64,000 bases of DNA from Hemerocallis citrina (Eukaryota > Streptophyta > Magnoliopsida > Asparagales > Asphodelaceae): NCBI GenBank assembly GCA_017893485.1, contig JACEHZ010000211.1, forward strand, positions 124,001 through 188,000, given 5' to 3'. The notes beneath the pieces are model-generated. The model worked only from the letters and a program-made list of their open reading frames with translations. It was not told the DNA's origin and did not search any database. Below, piece after piece: positions 34,265 to 46,604 of the stretch. Made by a program: the position numbers and the translations under genes. The first letter of the stretch is position 1, and each line of letters opens with the position of its first letter.

Positions 34265-34823
34265 CTGCTTAAACTAACATTCCCATGAATGTTTTTGGCT
34301 ATGTTTCCTCCCAAAAAAATTTATTGGATGGGCCTACACAAGCTGAGGAATCTTATGGTTTAGATGGGCTTACATAAATGTGGGTGACATTGTAATTCAT
34401 GCCATCTCCATTGGGCATCAAATTGCAGCGAGCACTGTGAAGAACCCAAACTCACATGCGGTGATAAATGAGAAGTGAAAACACAGACGATGCAGAAGGA
34501 GAGTTTAGCGGTGATGCCGGTGCATAGGGCGATTAATACTCTAAGGAAGGACCTCAGTCGTGGGATTCACAGTCGAGACAGGGAAAGAAAGGGGAGGCAA
34601 CAACGAAGTCCATCGCAAAGGCTTCGATGGAGGAAAGGGATTAAACACCAATCGAGATCGATGCAACACTGACACAAGGGATTGATCGCGACGTTAGCAG
34701 AAGAATTAGACTGCTCAAAAGAAGAAAAATTATAGCCAATGACAAAGAAGGGTAGCCAATTATAAATGCAGAGGAAGATGAGGATGAGAGGCCGGGAGGC
34801 GTAGATATCAGAGGGACAGGCAA
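34265..34823. other. Intergenic stretch with a weak open frame
   Basis: A basic frame MKTQTMQKESLAVMPVHRAI (34475-34672) is open but lacks any recognisable domain. I do not call it a gene. Confidence 0.25.
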
Positions 34824-35452
34824 CCTTATTAGTCCGTTGGCTATTTAGCCAAAATATTCAAAATTTGGCTCGAATACTTGCTGTAGTCGTTGGCTATTTT
34901 GCAAAAAAAAAAATGACTTTTGGAAAACAGTAGCGAGCTATATTTGACAGACATTTTGCTAAATGGATAAAATAGTCCGGTGAAACATTATTTTCCGTTT
35001 GTTGATCGGACGGTGTATAATTTATCGTTTGGAAAAAAAATTATAAATAAAAAAATCAGACGAAAAATTATACACCGTTGAACAGAAAAATTTGCAAAGA
35101 TTTGGGACGGTAAAATATACACTGTCCCATAATTTGAATGTTAAAAAATATGAAAGAAGGGAAATGATCTCTTGGGAGAATTTTTTTGATTTTTTTGTAA
35201 AAAAACGTCACTATCAAGGATAAAATGTATTTTTTTAAAGAATTTAAATACTTAAAAAAAAGGGAGAGAAGGGAAATTTTTTATTAAGATTTTTTAAAAA
35301 AATGTTGGACGAAAAATTATACACCGTCGGTTCTATTCAGATTTTCAAAAGCCAAATTTTGACTAACAACGACAACAGACGAAAGTTATATAGCTACTGG
35401 TTATATGCCAGATATGCAAATTTTGGCTAACAACAACTACATATGCTCTTAG
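34824..35452. mobile_element. MITE related to the one at 21181
   Basis: Left end ttattagtccgttggctatttagcc and the inverse of the right end (taagagcatatgtagttgtt) share the AGTCGTTGGCTA-type core with the 21181-21762 element. Internal inverted copies of gacggtgtataattt / aaattatacaccgtc. No coding capacity. Confidence 0.6.
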
Positions 35453-35689
35453 AACGTGAAATTGAAAACATTTCTATTGTAAAAAAAACTACACCTCCCT
35501 ACCCAAAGTGAAGCACTTGAACCCCATGGTTCGACAAGTTAGAGCACGAGATGGTTCCGACTAATAAAATACAACATCCGTTCCGATCCCCAACCAAGTG
35601 GGAAAGAAGGTACTGCTTAATGGGAGTCTAATGACTCTCTTGGAACGACAACGTCGAACAAGTAATTCCATCAGGGGAGGCATTCCAAA

Positions 35690-37330
35690 ATGTTAGTATT
35701 AATGAATAGCTTCATATTTTGGAACGTACGTGGGCTTGGTAAAACCAGCCAAGAGGAGGAGGATGGTAGGTGAGGTCATCAAAAACCAATTTGCTGACTT
35801 TGTCCGCCTAGAAGAGACAACTATCACAACCAAGTGCAAGTACGTTTGCAGCCTTTCGGCTCACCATGATTGGCAGGTCAAGGATGCGATAAGGGCTAGT
35901 CATCAGATTTATAGGGCCTTGTGCGGAAAGAGAAAAATGAGTTTCTTTAAATATTCTAATACTAATTTTACTTTATTTTGATTTTGATATCATATATATA
36001 TTATACGAATTCAGTTGAAAAATATGAGTATGGTACATTCTATATTTTAAAAAAATTATATGAATATTCATCAAAAAAAAATAAATTATATGAATTCATT
36101 TTAAAAATACCTTTCAAATTGTATATCATTTGAGATCCGATACCTGAGACGACTTAATTGATATGTTAAATTATTCATCTGATCAATTAAGACGAAATAG
36201 TATAAATGTGGTTAAGGATCTTCATATTCTTGCAACACAGAAAATACACGATTAAAAAAAACTTTACGTATTAAGTCAGTCTCAATAATTAATGAAAGCA
36301 ACAATATAGAAATCATTAACAACTTTCCAACGAGCCTCCTCATTAATGGGCAATGTGCGACACAGGTCGCACAGGCCCAGGGCTGGCCCTGGATGCAATT
36401 GGCGCGTCAGGTGGAATCATCGTAGGGGTCAATATGCTTAAGTATGACATCCTGGTGGACGAGTGGATGGGTACTTCACATCCTCAGTTGTTCTGTAGTG
36501 CAAATTAAAAGGGTGGTGCCAAACTATTACGGCGGTCTATGAACCAAAGGAGATAGTGAAAAGGAAGACCTTCTTGGGGGGGGGGGGGGGGGGAAGAGAT
36601 CAGACATGTACGAACAAACGCTGGACACTTCCGTGGATACTAAGGGGGGACTTCAATAGGAATGGGCATGATAGAAACAACTTTAACGCACTTGTATAGT
36701 GCATTTTCAGCTTACGGAGATCCCTGTCAAAGACTGTAGGTTCACGTGGTCAAGGAGAAAGCATGTGACCTTTTCTAGCAAAGTTGGACCGTGTGATGGT
36801 CTACACTGACTAGCTGGGTAGATTTCCGTTGGCCGGCTAGACCAAAGTCTTGCATCAGAAACACGTCTGATCATGTACTTATCAATTTCTCCACTGGAAA
36901 AGGAAGTAATGTGCTTAAGAAGGCGATGTTTCGCACTAAAAAAATGTGGATGCAGTCAACCAACTTCCATGCACTGGTAAAGGAGAGCCGGGCGGAACTC
37001 ACTAATTTGCATCTATCCGATAAAAAATCTTTTGAGAAAACTAGCTATCGATGCAGAAGAAACTCAAAAAAAAATGGAATGGGGATAGATTTGGCAACAT
37101 CATTCATCGCAAGGAGACCGTTCTTAAGCAAATTGAAGACCTAGAGAAGAAAGAAGAATATGGAGGACTAGGAGATGACAGATTCATACAGCTTGGAGCA
37201 CTGAGAGAGGACATCCTCCTTACATAAACCTGGAGGAGATATTTTGGAGGCAAAGATCATGAGTGAAGTGGCTGGAAGAGGATGATTCTAATACTGCCTT
37301 CTTCCATAAATTAAACTGCTAGTACGCGAA
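35690..37330 (+). pseudogene. Decayed L1-type LINE ORF2, endonuclease region
   Basis: Plant L1 ORF2 encodes an endonuclease and reverse transcriptase. Here MNSFIFWNVRGLGKT (about 35700) is the start of the endonuclease. After an interruption (about 35910-36390), ASGGIIVGVNMLKYDILVDEW, LPWILRGDFNRNG and AKLDRVMVYTD-like phrases follow in changing frames. The linker IEDLEKKEEYGGLGDDRF comes near 37130. The remainder, including the RT, is missing. Many stops and shifts make it much older than the other LINEs in the window. Confidence 0.7.
35908..36392. mobile_element. Possible hAT-like insertion within the decayed LINE
   Basis: It interrupts the endonuclease frame. The outer phrases ggatgcgataagggc and ggatgcaattggcgc are alike. 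The ends (tagggccttgtgcgg and, inverted, cagggccagccctgggc) are GC-rich and partly inverted. AT-rich inside, non-coding. A deletion and unrelated insertion could give the same picture. Confidence 0.35.
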
Positions 37331-37685
37331 GGAGGACTAATCTCATCCATTCACCCGCCTATGGATGAAGATCATGTGCCTGCCTGTGGGATGCATGACT
37401 TTCATGAAGGTAACTATTAATTGTACTTAGTTTCGTGAAGAACTTTTTAATGGAGTTCATTCTGATGGTTTCATTACATGCATATCTTGCTCACATCTAT
37501 GAGCTACAAAGTAGAGTCCTATAAGCCCTATCTATTTTGTGGATTAGTACAAGCTAGTCCTAATGTATAACAAATTCAGTCACTCATTACTCTTAGGGTT
37601 TACATCTTACATACCAGGTTCAATGTGAAGAGAAAATGGTGAAATGAGAGGTTTCAAAGAGAACAAAGGAGGAAAAAGGTGGTGC

Positions 37686-37936
37686 TAGATTAGTTGCCTA
37701 GGAAATGCAAGTTGATTACTAAAATAGAGGTCGACCGCAACCAAGTCAAGAGCTCTATGTTTGCTCTCAACGTCAAAGCAGTCGATTGCCACTTTGGGCA
37801 GTCGACCGTAAGTGGTAGACATCAGTTTATGGGCAGATTCTTTGAGGATCTGTTTGAGCCCAGATTCTTCTTCAAGTGGTATCATACGACTTCTATTGGA
37901 TGGGTTTTTCTTCAGGTTTTATCAGACGATGAAAGA
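37686..37936 (+). repeat. Partial LTR segment, left copy
   Basis: This segment is about 95% identical by eye to 40973-41222, including ggtcgaccgcaacc and ggcagattctttgagga. It ends exactly where the copia LTR begins (gaaaga|TGTTAGG). It belongs to an LTR related to, but distinct from, the one it abuts. Confidence 0.8.
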
Positions 37937-38652
37937 TGTTAGGATTGTGTCTTGAATACTCGTTGTTCAGATTAGAAGAAGGTAAGATGAAGCATGGAGG
38001 TTGAAGCATCGAAGTGAGTAGAAGAAAATAGCAGCAGCAAGGTGCAGGCTATGTTGCGGTCGACTGCACCCCCCGACCGCAGTTGCATTGGATTTGGCCG
38101 AGAGGTGGACGGTCGACCAGTCTTGTTGGACGGTCGACCGCCCGCGGCACTGTGTTCATTTTTTGGCTTCGATTTCTTAGGTCGTTATAGCCCAATCTTT
38201 AACTCTAAGTTAGATCGTACGACTCCTATTTAGTTACTTCTTTTTCAGGTTATATCGGACGACTGAGAATCAAGATTAGACCTAGGTTTCTCTCTATTCT
38301 TCTATATATATATATTGTAAACTCTTCCAATATGAGAGAGAGTACTTCATAGATTATTTTCTCCATTGCAAAGAGAGGCTCGAGAGAGAGATAGTTCTTG
38401 GTGAGTGAGTTTAATTTCTTGTATTGAGTAAATCAATAACTCCTTATAATCTCTTCTAGTTGAATATCAAATCTCCCTATATTTTCCCCCGGATTAAGCA
38501 AAAGCTAACCGGGTAAGTCATCGGTGTGTTTGTGTTAGATTTGTGGATCTACTTGCTTGCTCAATTTATTCGTCTCATCTACTTCGACTTCCTCATTTCT
38601 CTATTTAGTTCCGCTGCAACAACGGGCATTGGTTGATGCTCCAATCCCAACA
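37937..38652 (+). repeat. 5' LTR of the copia element
   Basis: 716 bp, TG...CA, with a TATATATATATTGTAAACTC region near 38305 that may be the TATA box and transcript start zone. Confidence 0.9.
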
Positions 38653-38653
38653 A

Positions 38654-38667
38654 CTGGTATCAGAGCT
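38654..38667 (+). promoter_or_regulatory. Primer-binding site of the copia element
   Basis: CTGGTATCAGAGCT two bases after the LTR; complementary to initiator tRNA-Met. Confidence 0.85.
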
Positions 38668-38693
38668 TCAGGTTGTCGAGTCCCTTGGTTAAG

Positions 38694-40028
38694 ATGACAG
38701 ACCATAGTATTTTGAAGATCAAGCAGTTCGATGGAAAGATCAATTTCAATCTTTGAAAGACTGACATGTATGATGTCCTTATTCAAGAACGTTTGCAGTT
38801 AGCCGTTAAGAAGAAAGAAAAGTCAACTGATATGAAGGATGACGGTTGGGAAGATATTCGTGAAAGAGCCATAAGTCTAATCCGACTATCCTTAGCAGAC
38901 GAGGTCAAGTGCAGATTTTTTAAAGAAACTGATGCGGCGAGTTTGTGGGAAAAACTCATAGCTGACTACTCTAGTTCGTCATTATTAGATCAGATACATT
39001 GGAAGAGGAAGTTATTCCGTTTATCTATGAAGGAAGGTATTATCTGAACTTAAGGCGATCAACGCGGATGTGTGTGAGGAAGATAAAGCATTCTACCTGT
39101 TATATTCACTATCGGATTCATACGAGCCTTTGATCACTACCATGCTACACGGTAGATCTGCCATGGAGAGTATTTCGGTAGATAGTGTAATTAAAGCATT
39201 GAAGAAAAATCAACTAGGAAGGAGACTCAGAAATCACCGTCTATTCCCACAAGTTGTCTAGCAGTGGATGGTCCTTCAGGGGGAAGACAAAGTGCTTTGC
39301 AAAAGGATTCGATCCATTGCCGATATTGCAAGAGGCCAGGACATATCAAGAAAGACTGTTGGAAATTGCAGAATCAGTAGAGCGCAAAGACTGAGAATTC
39401 AGCCACTAATGTGGTTAGTGCCTTTGATTCAGGTGATTCGTGTCTTCTTATTTCAATTTTTTTAGAAGTTGATTCTAGTTGGATTCTTGACTCAGGGAGT
39501 TCTTCTCATATTTGTTCCGAGAGGGAGTTATTTTCTACTTATAAGTCTACTATGGGGCGTTGTGTGACAACGGGAACTAGGGAGATTTGTGAAGTAGTAG
39601 GTGAGGGGACAGTTGAGTTGAAGATGCCAGGTCTAAATATGTTCACTTTAAAGAATGTTTTGCATATTCCTCTGCTAAAACGGAATCTAATTTCCTTAGA
39701 AACTCTTGATGCACGGGGTTGTAGGTGCACAGCTCGAGGTGGAGTTCTGTCTATTTTTCAGGGTCGTCGTAAGGTGACTAGAGGTATGAGAGTGGTTGGG
39801 CTAAGCCAAAACAATTTCTACAAGCTTTGGGGAATCCGAAATACTTGCGCAAGTGTTGTTTCTTTTCCCGTTATTCCTGCAAGTTCAGCTAGTTTGCCGC
39901 AACTAGATTCATCGAGACGAGACTACGATGTTCGAATATGGTCGAGTGGTGGAGAAAGCCTAAGGGTAGGTGGAGTTCGTGCGGAGGTTGGCAACTTCGT
40001 GAATACATCTACGGAGGTATACCCTTGA
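38694..40028 (+). pseudogene. gag: Copia gag and protease
   Basis: ATG at 38694 starts MTDHSILKIKQFDGKINFNL and meets a stop near 38755. The gag core follows: MYDVLIQERLQLAV, EVKCRFFKETDAASLWEKL, DQIHWKRKLFRLSM. A frameshift near 39040 leads to EEDKAFYLLYSLSDSYEP. A further frame holds the CCHC knuckle CRYCKRPGHIKKDC (39330 area). The protease follows, with SSWILDSGSSSHIC and the phrase TLKNVLHIPLLKRNLISL. The product stops at 40026-40028. These are the standard N-terminal parts of a copia polyprotein, broken by several stops. Confidence 0.8.
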
Positions 40029-40182
40029 AGGGGTATACTGGAATTTGTGAGATTGGGTAGAGATCATTTCAATTAGAAGAAGAAGCCACTGTTCTAAGTC
40101 TTTTTGCAAGTGGAATTCATTAGAGCTTGGAGATGAATAATACATCATGCGATAGCACTCGTATGCAATCCAAGATGGAGTT

Positions 40183-40549
40183 TGTTAGGATTGTGTCTTG
40201 AATACTCGTTATTCAGATTAGAAGAAGGTAAGATGAAGCACGGAGGTCGAAGCGTTGAAGAGAGTAGAAGAAAACAACAGCAGCAAGGTGCAGGCTATGT
40301 TGCGGTCGATTGTCCTATGTTGCGGTCACCGCACCCCCAACCGCAGTTGCACTCGGTTTGGCCGAGAGGTGGACGGTCGACCGGTCTTGTTGGACGGTCG
40401 ACCGCCTGTGGCATTGTGTTCATTTTTGGGCTTCGATTTGTTAGGTCGTTTCAGCCCAATCTTCAACTCTAAGTTTGATCGTACGCTCCTATTCAGTTAC
40501 TTCTTTTTCAGGTTATATCGGACGACTGAGAATCAAGATTAGACCTAAG

Positions 40550-40647
<98 letters not shown>

Positions 40648-40965
40648 AAACTCCTCCAATATGAGAGAGTACTTCATAGATTATTTTCTCCATTGCAAAG
40701 AAAGGCTCGAGAGAGAGATAGTTCTTGGTGAGTGAGTTTAATTCCTTGTATTGAGTGAATCAATAACTCCTTGTAATCTCTTCTAGTTGAACATCAGATC
40801 TTCCTATATTTCTCTCCGGATTAAGCAAAAGCTAACCGGGTAAGTCATCGGTGTGTTTGTGTTAGATTGGTGGATCAACTTGCTCAATTTAATCATCTCA
40901 TTTACTTCGACTTCCTCATTGCTCTATTTAGTTCCGCTGTGACAACGGCATTGGTTGACGCCGTA
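40183..40965 (+). repeat. 3' LTR of the copia element, end lost
   Basis: Begins TGTTAGGATTG after a tract gcaatccaagatggagttt. It contains a (CT)n-(TA)n microsatellite at 40553-40644 where the other LTR has only a few units. Homology stops at ggttgacgcc near 40965, lacking the final CCAATCCCAACA. Confidence 0.85.
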
Positions 40966-40972
40966 CTAGATT

Positions 40973-41409
40973 GGTTGCCTAGGAAATCCAAGTCGATTGC
41001 TAAAATAGAGGTCGACCGCAACCTAGTCAAGAGCTCTATGTTTGCTCTCGACGTCAAAGCTGTCGATTGCCACTTTGGGCAGTCGACCGTAAGTGGTAGA
41101 CATCAGCTTATGGGCAGATTCTTTGAGGATTTGTTTGAGCCCAGATTCTTCTTCAAGTGGTATTGTATGACTTCTATTGGATGGGTTTTTCTTCCGGTTT
41201 TATCAGATGGTGAAAGATTTAGATTACAACATAGGATTTTCTAGATCTCTATAAATAATCGTAATGGCCTCCATAAGAGTTGAGTACTTCATATGAGTAT
41301 TTTCCATTGTAAACAACAGAGTATCTTCTAGAAAGGATTGAGAAAAAGATAGGTTATTGAGAGTATTGTAACTTTTGTGTTATCTCTAGTTGAATAATAC
41401 ATAGGTCAT
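40973..41409 (+). repeat. Related LTR split by an L1, left part
   Basis: Starts ctagattggttgcctagg. It contains tctataaataatcg (possible TATA) and gagttgagtacttcatatgag, homologous in order to the copia LTR but divergent. It continues on the other side of the LINE at 45100-45240 (cctccggattaggtttgccg). Confidence 0.75.
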
Positions 41410-44400
41410 GGGTGGCAGCAAACCATTACAGCGGTATATGACCCAAATGAGAGGAGTCTCAGACCACAGTTTTGGGATGAACTTCGACATATTCGGGGAA
41501 GATGGAGCTTACCTTGGATACTGGGGGGGACTTCAACATCGTCAGACACGCACATGAGAGGAGTGGGGGCCTAGGAAATGGCCATGATATGAGGAAATTT
41601 AATCAGGTTATATCAGCCTTAAGAATGATGGACATCCCGATCAACGATCGGCGCTTTACTTGGTCTAACAGACGTAGGGAGCCTACCCTAGCAAAACTGG
41701 ACAGGATACTAGTTTCTACAGAATGGGAAACAAAATTCCCGTTGGGTATGGCAATGTCATGTATTAGGAATACATCGGACCACATCCCCATCATGATTAC
41801 TACGGGAGAAGAAGGAAGAAGAAGACAGAGAATTTTCAGGTTCGAGAAAATGTGGCTCTCCAACATGAAATGTCGCGAAATGGTAAAGAGCTGCTGGGAA
41901 GAGGAGCGTGGGGAGGAGGAACTAGCCGCAAGATTCAACAAAAATTCTCAATTCTGAGAAGAAGACTACGAAAATGGAATAAGCTCAAGTTCGGGAACAT
42001 TTTGAAAAGAAAGGAGGATATCCTTCACGAGATTGAGGAACTCGAAAGGCGGGAGGAAGCAGGGGAGCTGGACGACAACCAGTTTGAAAGATTAACAGCA
42101 TGCAGGCATGATATTCAAGAAACCTACACAAACGAGGAAATCATGTGGCGACAACGCTCCACGGTGAAGTGGCTAAAAGAAGGAGATGCAAACACTAAAT
42201 ACTTCCACAAGGTTGCCAGCATGCGTCGCAGGAATAACTTCATCCACTCAATGGATATCGAAGGTATATCGGTTTCAGATGAGCGCCAGATAGTCAACCA
42301 TGTTGATGTTAAGTTCAAGGAATTATTTGGTCAACACAGAAATGGTCTGACTGAGTCGAATGAGAGCATATGGGGAGAGCTTCAAGGAGAAACACAAGAC
42401 CGAATTCAGGCTCTGCAGGACCCATTCACAATGGATGAGCTGAAGGCAGCAGTGTGGGGGTTGGGACAGGATAAGGCACCAGGACCTGATGGGTTCCCTA
42501 TCTTCTTTTACAGAAAGTTTTGGGATATCATAAAGTTGGACCTTATGGACATCATGAACGCATTCTACGACGGGAGCTTGAATCTGGAAAGAATTAACTA
42601 TGCTCATGTTTGCCTTATACCAAAAAAATAAGTGGCGAGGGAAGTGAGTGATTTTAGGCCAATCGGATTGATCAACTGCTCAGTCAAAATCATTACGAAA
42701 GTCTTAGCTAATAGATTGGGAAGGATTATCGGGGACATCATCGAGGATTATCAAACTGGTTTTATTGCTGGGAGGGACATCTTAGAAGGGGTGGCCCTAG
42801 TACAGGAAGTTATTCAAGACACAAAGAGAAGGAAGACGTCTGGGTTCATCCTTAAACTAGACTTCGAAAAGGCGTACGATAAGGTCGAATGGAAGTGCCT
42901 ACTGGAAATTCTTCAGAGAAGAGGATTTGGGAATAGGTGGATCAGCTGGATTAATAGCTGGTTAAGTACTTCCAAGGTAAACGTCCTGGTAAACGGGAAC
43001 CTGGGTAAGGAAATCAGGTGTAAGCGGGGACTGAGACAGGGGGACCCTTTATCACCCCTGTTGTTCACCTTGGTAGGGGACGGTTTACACAGAATGCTTC
43101 GCGCATACAGGGAGTGTGGCCTTATTAACGGCCTTGGTATGAGGAGGGGAATCTCGGCGGTTTTGAACGTCCAGTATGCGGATGATACTTTAATATTTGG
43201 GGAATGCGACATAGCGCAGGCTACATTCCTAAAATGGGGTCTGTTCCTTTTTGAAGAATGGTCAGGGCTGAAGGTGAACTTCAACAAAAGCTCCATCACA
43301 TTTTTAGGGGACACGGGAGAAGAGGGGAATACTATAGCCAATATCCTTAACTGCCCGATTCAGAAACTTCCAATTAGGTATCTCGGACTGCCTATCGGAA
43401 CGGGAAAGGTTAGGAGGGTGGACTGGAATAGCCTCATTGAGAAAATTGCTAGCAGATTGGAGGGATGGAAGGGGAAATTGCTTTCATTTGGGGGTCGTCT
43501 AATCCTGCTGAATTCGGTGGTTAACTCTATTCCACTTTACTACATGTCTTTTTTTGAAATCCCGGTTTGGGTTTCCAAAAAAATTGACAGACTTAGAAGA
43601 CGATTCTTGTGGCATGGGGCAGGGGAAGGGAGAGGTTATGCATTAATCAAATGGGGCATAGTCTGCAGACGTAAAGAGCTTGGTGGTTTAGGTGTGGTCA
43701 ATATCTGCCAAATGAACCAGGCCTTGCTGTGCAAATGGTGGTGGAAACTTAAAGTTAAGCCTAAGACAGTATTGTCTAGACTTATTAGGGCATCCTACAT
43801 GAAGAATGGCTGTATGCACCAGAAACAGAAGAACATGGACTCAGCATCTGGATTTTGGCGAGGAGTCAATAAAACTAAGGAAATCTTCATCTCTGGGGTT
43901 ACTTTCTCCATTGGTAATGGGGCAACGACGTGTTTTTGGAAGGACAAATGGTGCGGCCCGATTACCCTGAAGAGAAGATTCCCAGAAGCCTACAAATTTG
44001 CTACTGACAAATATGATCGGGTAGCTAGAAATTGGAGGTTTGAGGAATGGAGACCTAGAATCTCAGGCAGACTAACCCCCGAGGCCAGAAGACAAAAACA
44101 TGACCTTATTGAGTACTTACAGGAATGGAAGCCAATAGGGGATGAGCAGGAAGACAGAACTAATTGGGAAGTAGGAAAAGGGGGCATTTTCTCAGTAAAC
44201 TCGACATATAAAAGACTTAACGATGGGGGTCTGAGAGTCTATGATCCTGTTTGGAAGGCAAGAGTTACACTTAAAATGAGGACCTTCAGCTGGCTGGCGT
44301 GTAGAAACGCTATCCTAACACGGGATAACTTGGCTAGAAGAAAATGGCAAGGTCCGACTATCTGTGTTATGTGCAATCAGGAGAATGAAACGGTGGATCA

Positions 44401-44776
44401 TCTTCTAGTGACATGCAGCTTTGCGAGATCAGTCTGGGGGGATCTTATTAACAGACTTGGCGGCCCGGGGACAGGACCGCAAACGGTGGTGGAAGCTTGG
44501 GGGAGGTGGAGAGAGAGTCATATTAGCAGAAACAATATTATCATTTGGGATATGGGGGTTGCGGGTATATGCTGGGGTCTGTGGGTAGAGCGTAATAATA
44601 GAATCTTTAGGACTTCACACAGACACGTCATGCATCAACAAATGATTTTCAAAATTAGTGCTAATATCATCTTCTGGTCTATTACGGCAGGGGAAGAGCA
44701 GACTAAAAGAATCAAGGACCTGTACTCGGACCGAGTGGACCAACAGGAAAGGGCTACCTCACCACAAGAAGAGTGA
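41410..44776 (+). pseudogene. L1 ORF2: endonuclease (partial), reverse transcriptase, zf-RVT
   Basis: The remaining endonuclease reads WQQTITAVYDPNERS, then loses frame in a G7 run at 41523-41529. It continues GGDFNIVRHAHERSG and NTSDHIPIMI. A second shift near 41950 enters a long frame with LKEGDANTKYFHKVASM and DKAPGPDGFPIFFYRKFW. A TAA at 42629-42631 is followed in the same frame by 714 codons: FRPIGLINCSVKIITKVLANR, KLDFEKAYDKVEW, RQGDPLSPLLF, and the catalytic YADD at 43175-43186. The zinc-finger-like zf-RVT region has CVMCNQENETVDHLL. The frame ends at 44776 with SPQEE. So only one stop and two shifts separate it from an open reading frame. Confidence 0.9.
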
Positions 44777-45082
44777 TTGTATTGGCAAGAGGTGGTAGAT
44801 AGCAGTTTATGTTCTATTAGGTTTTTCTTTTGGGACATGTATTTTGGGGGGATTTTTTGGTTTATTTTGGGTTCAGAAGTATTGATGGTTGTAAGGGTGG
44901 GATACGGCGGTGGGTCTCTACCCAGGAGAGGGGGGGACCTATGTTTTTGGTCAGAGAATGAGCATCATGGCCCGCATGTGGGTGACATGAACATCATTGT
45001 CTGCTTTTTGCTTTCTGTTTTGTTAAAAACTTTTTAATGAAACACGGGGGCTTCGGCCAACCTTTTATGATAAAAAAAAAAA
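41410..45082 (+). mobile_element. L1-type LINE, 5'-truncated, 3.7 kb
   Basis: Flanked by a perfect 17-bp duplication AATAATACATAGGTCAT (41393-41409 and 45083-45099), with a poly(A) tail at 45072-45082. The 5' end lies within the endonuclease, so ORF1 and the endonuclease start are missing. The 3' tail carries a gggggcttcggcc phrase before poly(A). It sits inside an LTR. Confidence 0.95.
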
Positions 45083-45099
45083 AATAATACATAGGTCAT

Positions 45100-46592
45100 T
45101 TCTCCTCCGGATTAGGTTTGCCGAACCGGGACAAAATTATGTGCTTGTGTATTTGGTGTGTTCTACTATTTCTCGGTTGTTCATTGTGATCGGTTGTTGC
45201 ATAAGTGAGTACCGAAAAACTTCCGCTGTACCAATTAGATTGCTCTACAGTTTTGCTAGGTGTTATCACTAACAGCGAATTCAACCAAAGTGCCGAAAAA
45301 TATGTTGGAGTAGTGGCAAGCACATTTCTCCGTCAACAAATTGCCAAAGCAAGCAAATCTTGTACTAGTCGTCTGACCGCAAGGAGAAAAGTTTTTAATA
45401 TTTCAGTCTTTGAAATAATGCAGATAAGTTAATAAGCCGTCCGGAACGATTCTGATATCCTCATAAAATCCACAGAAGAAGATACAATTTAAGAATGTTA
45501 AACTGTTGAGAGATATGTTCGACGTCACATCTCTTTGAACGCATGCAACTGCCTGAAAGGGATGGCGAACATCATAACCCTTTGACACGTTAATGCCAGG
45601 CTTAAGGAGGAAAGCTGCAAACTTTTTCCCTTGTCTTACGACTAGGAGAAACAATGATTTTTTAGCAGATTATTAATTCAGTCTACTTGGTTTCTGGCAT
45701 GAGAAGCTAATTGGTTCTGGATAAGAAAGATCAGGGATATGTTCATGTTAGTAGTATACAAGGCGTTAAGTTTGTCATAGAATCACACGCCAGAAATTCC
45801 TATACCTCTAGGATTGAGTTATTGAGAAATTTGTGAGGATTAAATCACCGACCAGAGCCTAACAGGTTACAACTTACAACAACTTAATTCGGGCAGCTAA
45901 GCATGTTTGTCTATTCTTCATCCCAACTTTACCAATGATGTTTCTGGCTCCAAAAGAAACCTGCACAAGGTTTGTTGGGACTAATAGTGACAGATTTGGG
46001 AATTCTGAAGATTTTAGATCCAGGATGACAAATATTTCATAGATCAATATGCTCAAAAACAAATATATTGCATAGATCACTAGTTGGAGATTCTAGTCAT
46101 AGATCGATTATTTGGAGACCGACTTTCTGAAGATTCTTGCATTTTTTCGCGGTGAGATGTTTGAATATAGAAGGAGCTAAGGAGGAGTCTCAACTATTTG
46201 ACTCGAAGAGTTCTACCTAACGTATTTCAACTTTGATTTTGTCTGGAAATTGTTCAATCAAGGGATTGTCAGTTCCCTCAAACTTCAGAAATTGTATATC
46301 AGACCAACGTGAACTGTCGGATATGTGTTTGACACCATACACATATTAGCTATCAAGTGTAGAAAATGTTAAATGCAGAAGGTCTAATATAAATTTTCTT
46401 TGATGATGATAACCACAATTAGTATAAGAAAGTTTGGTTTCACCATCATCATAGACATTAACTATGCCTTCCTGTCCTTTCAGAAAAATAAAAGTAGGCA
46501 TCCCTGTATTTTCTGCAATACGTCAGAGTTTACGTATATAATGCTGTTTTTGTTTGTCTCCTACGTTTGAATTTAAATTTAGCACCTCAAAT
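45100..46592. other. End of related LTR, then unassigned DNA
   Basis: To about 45240 this is the continuation of the LTR interrupted by the LINE. Beyond that, a minus-strand frame near 45560-45654 (KPGINVSKGYDVRHPFQAV) looks protein-like but I cannot identify it. The rest shows nothing I can support. Confidence 0.35.
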
Positions 46593-46604
46593 TTGAGCAA
46601 ACTA

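Larger units (their letters stand above)
37937..40965 (+). mobile_element. Ty1/copia element with gag and protease only
   Basis: LTRs start TGTTAGGATTG (37937 and 40183); the 5' LTR ends CAATCCCAACA at 38652. A tRNA-Met type primer-binding site follows directly. The 1.5-kb interior holds a copia gag and an aspartic protease. Integrase, reverse transcriptase and RNase H are absent, so it needs a partner element. The right LTR loses homology near 40965, where the related LTR segment starts. No clean target duplication could be found. Confidence 0.85.

Noticed and set aside
34475..34672. Small basic protein gene
   Set aside because: No conserved motif, no splice or promoter context, and it is sandwiched between MITEs.
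42913..43341. Minus-strand frames within the L1 ORF2
   Set aside because: They lie opposite the reverse transcriptase core and have no domain of their own.
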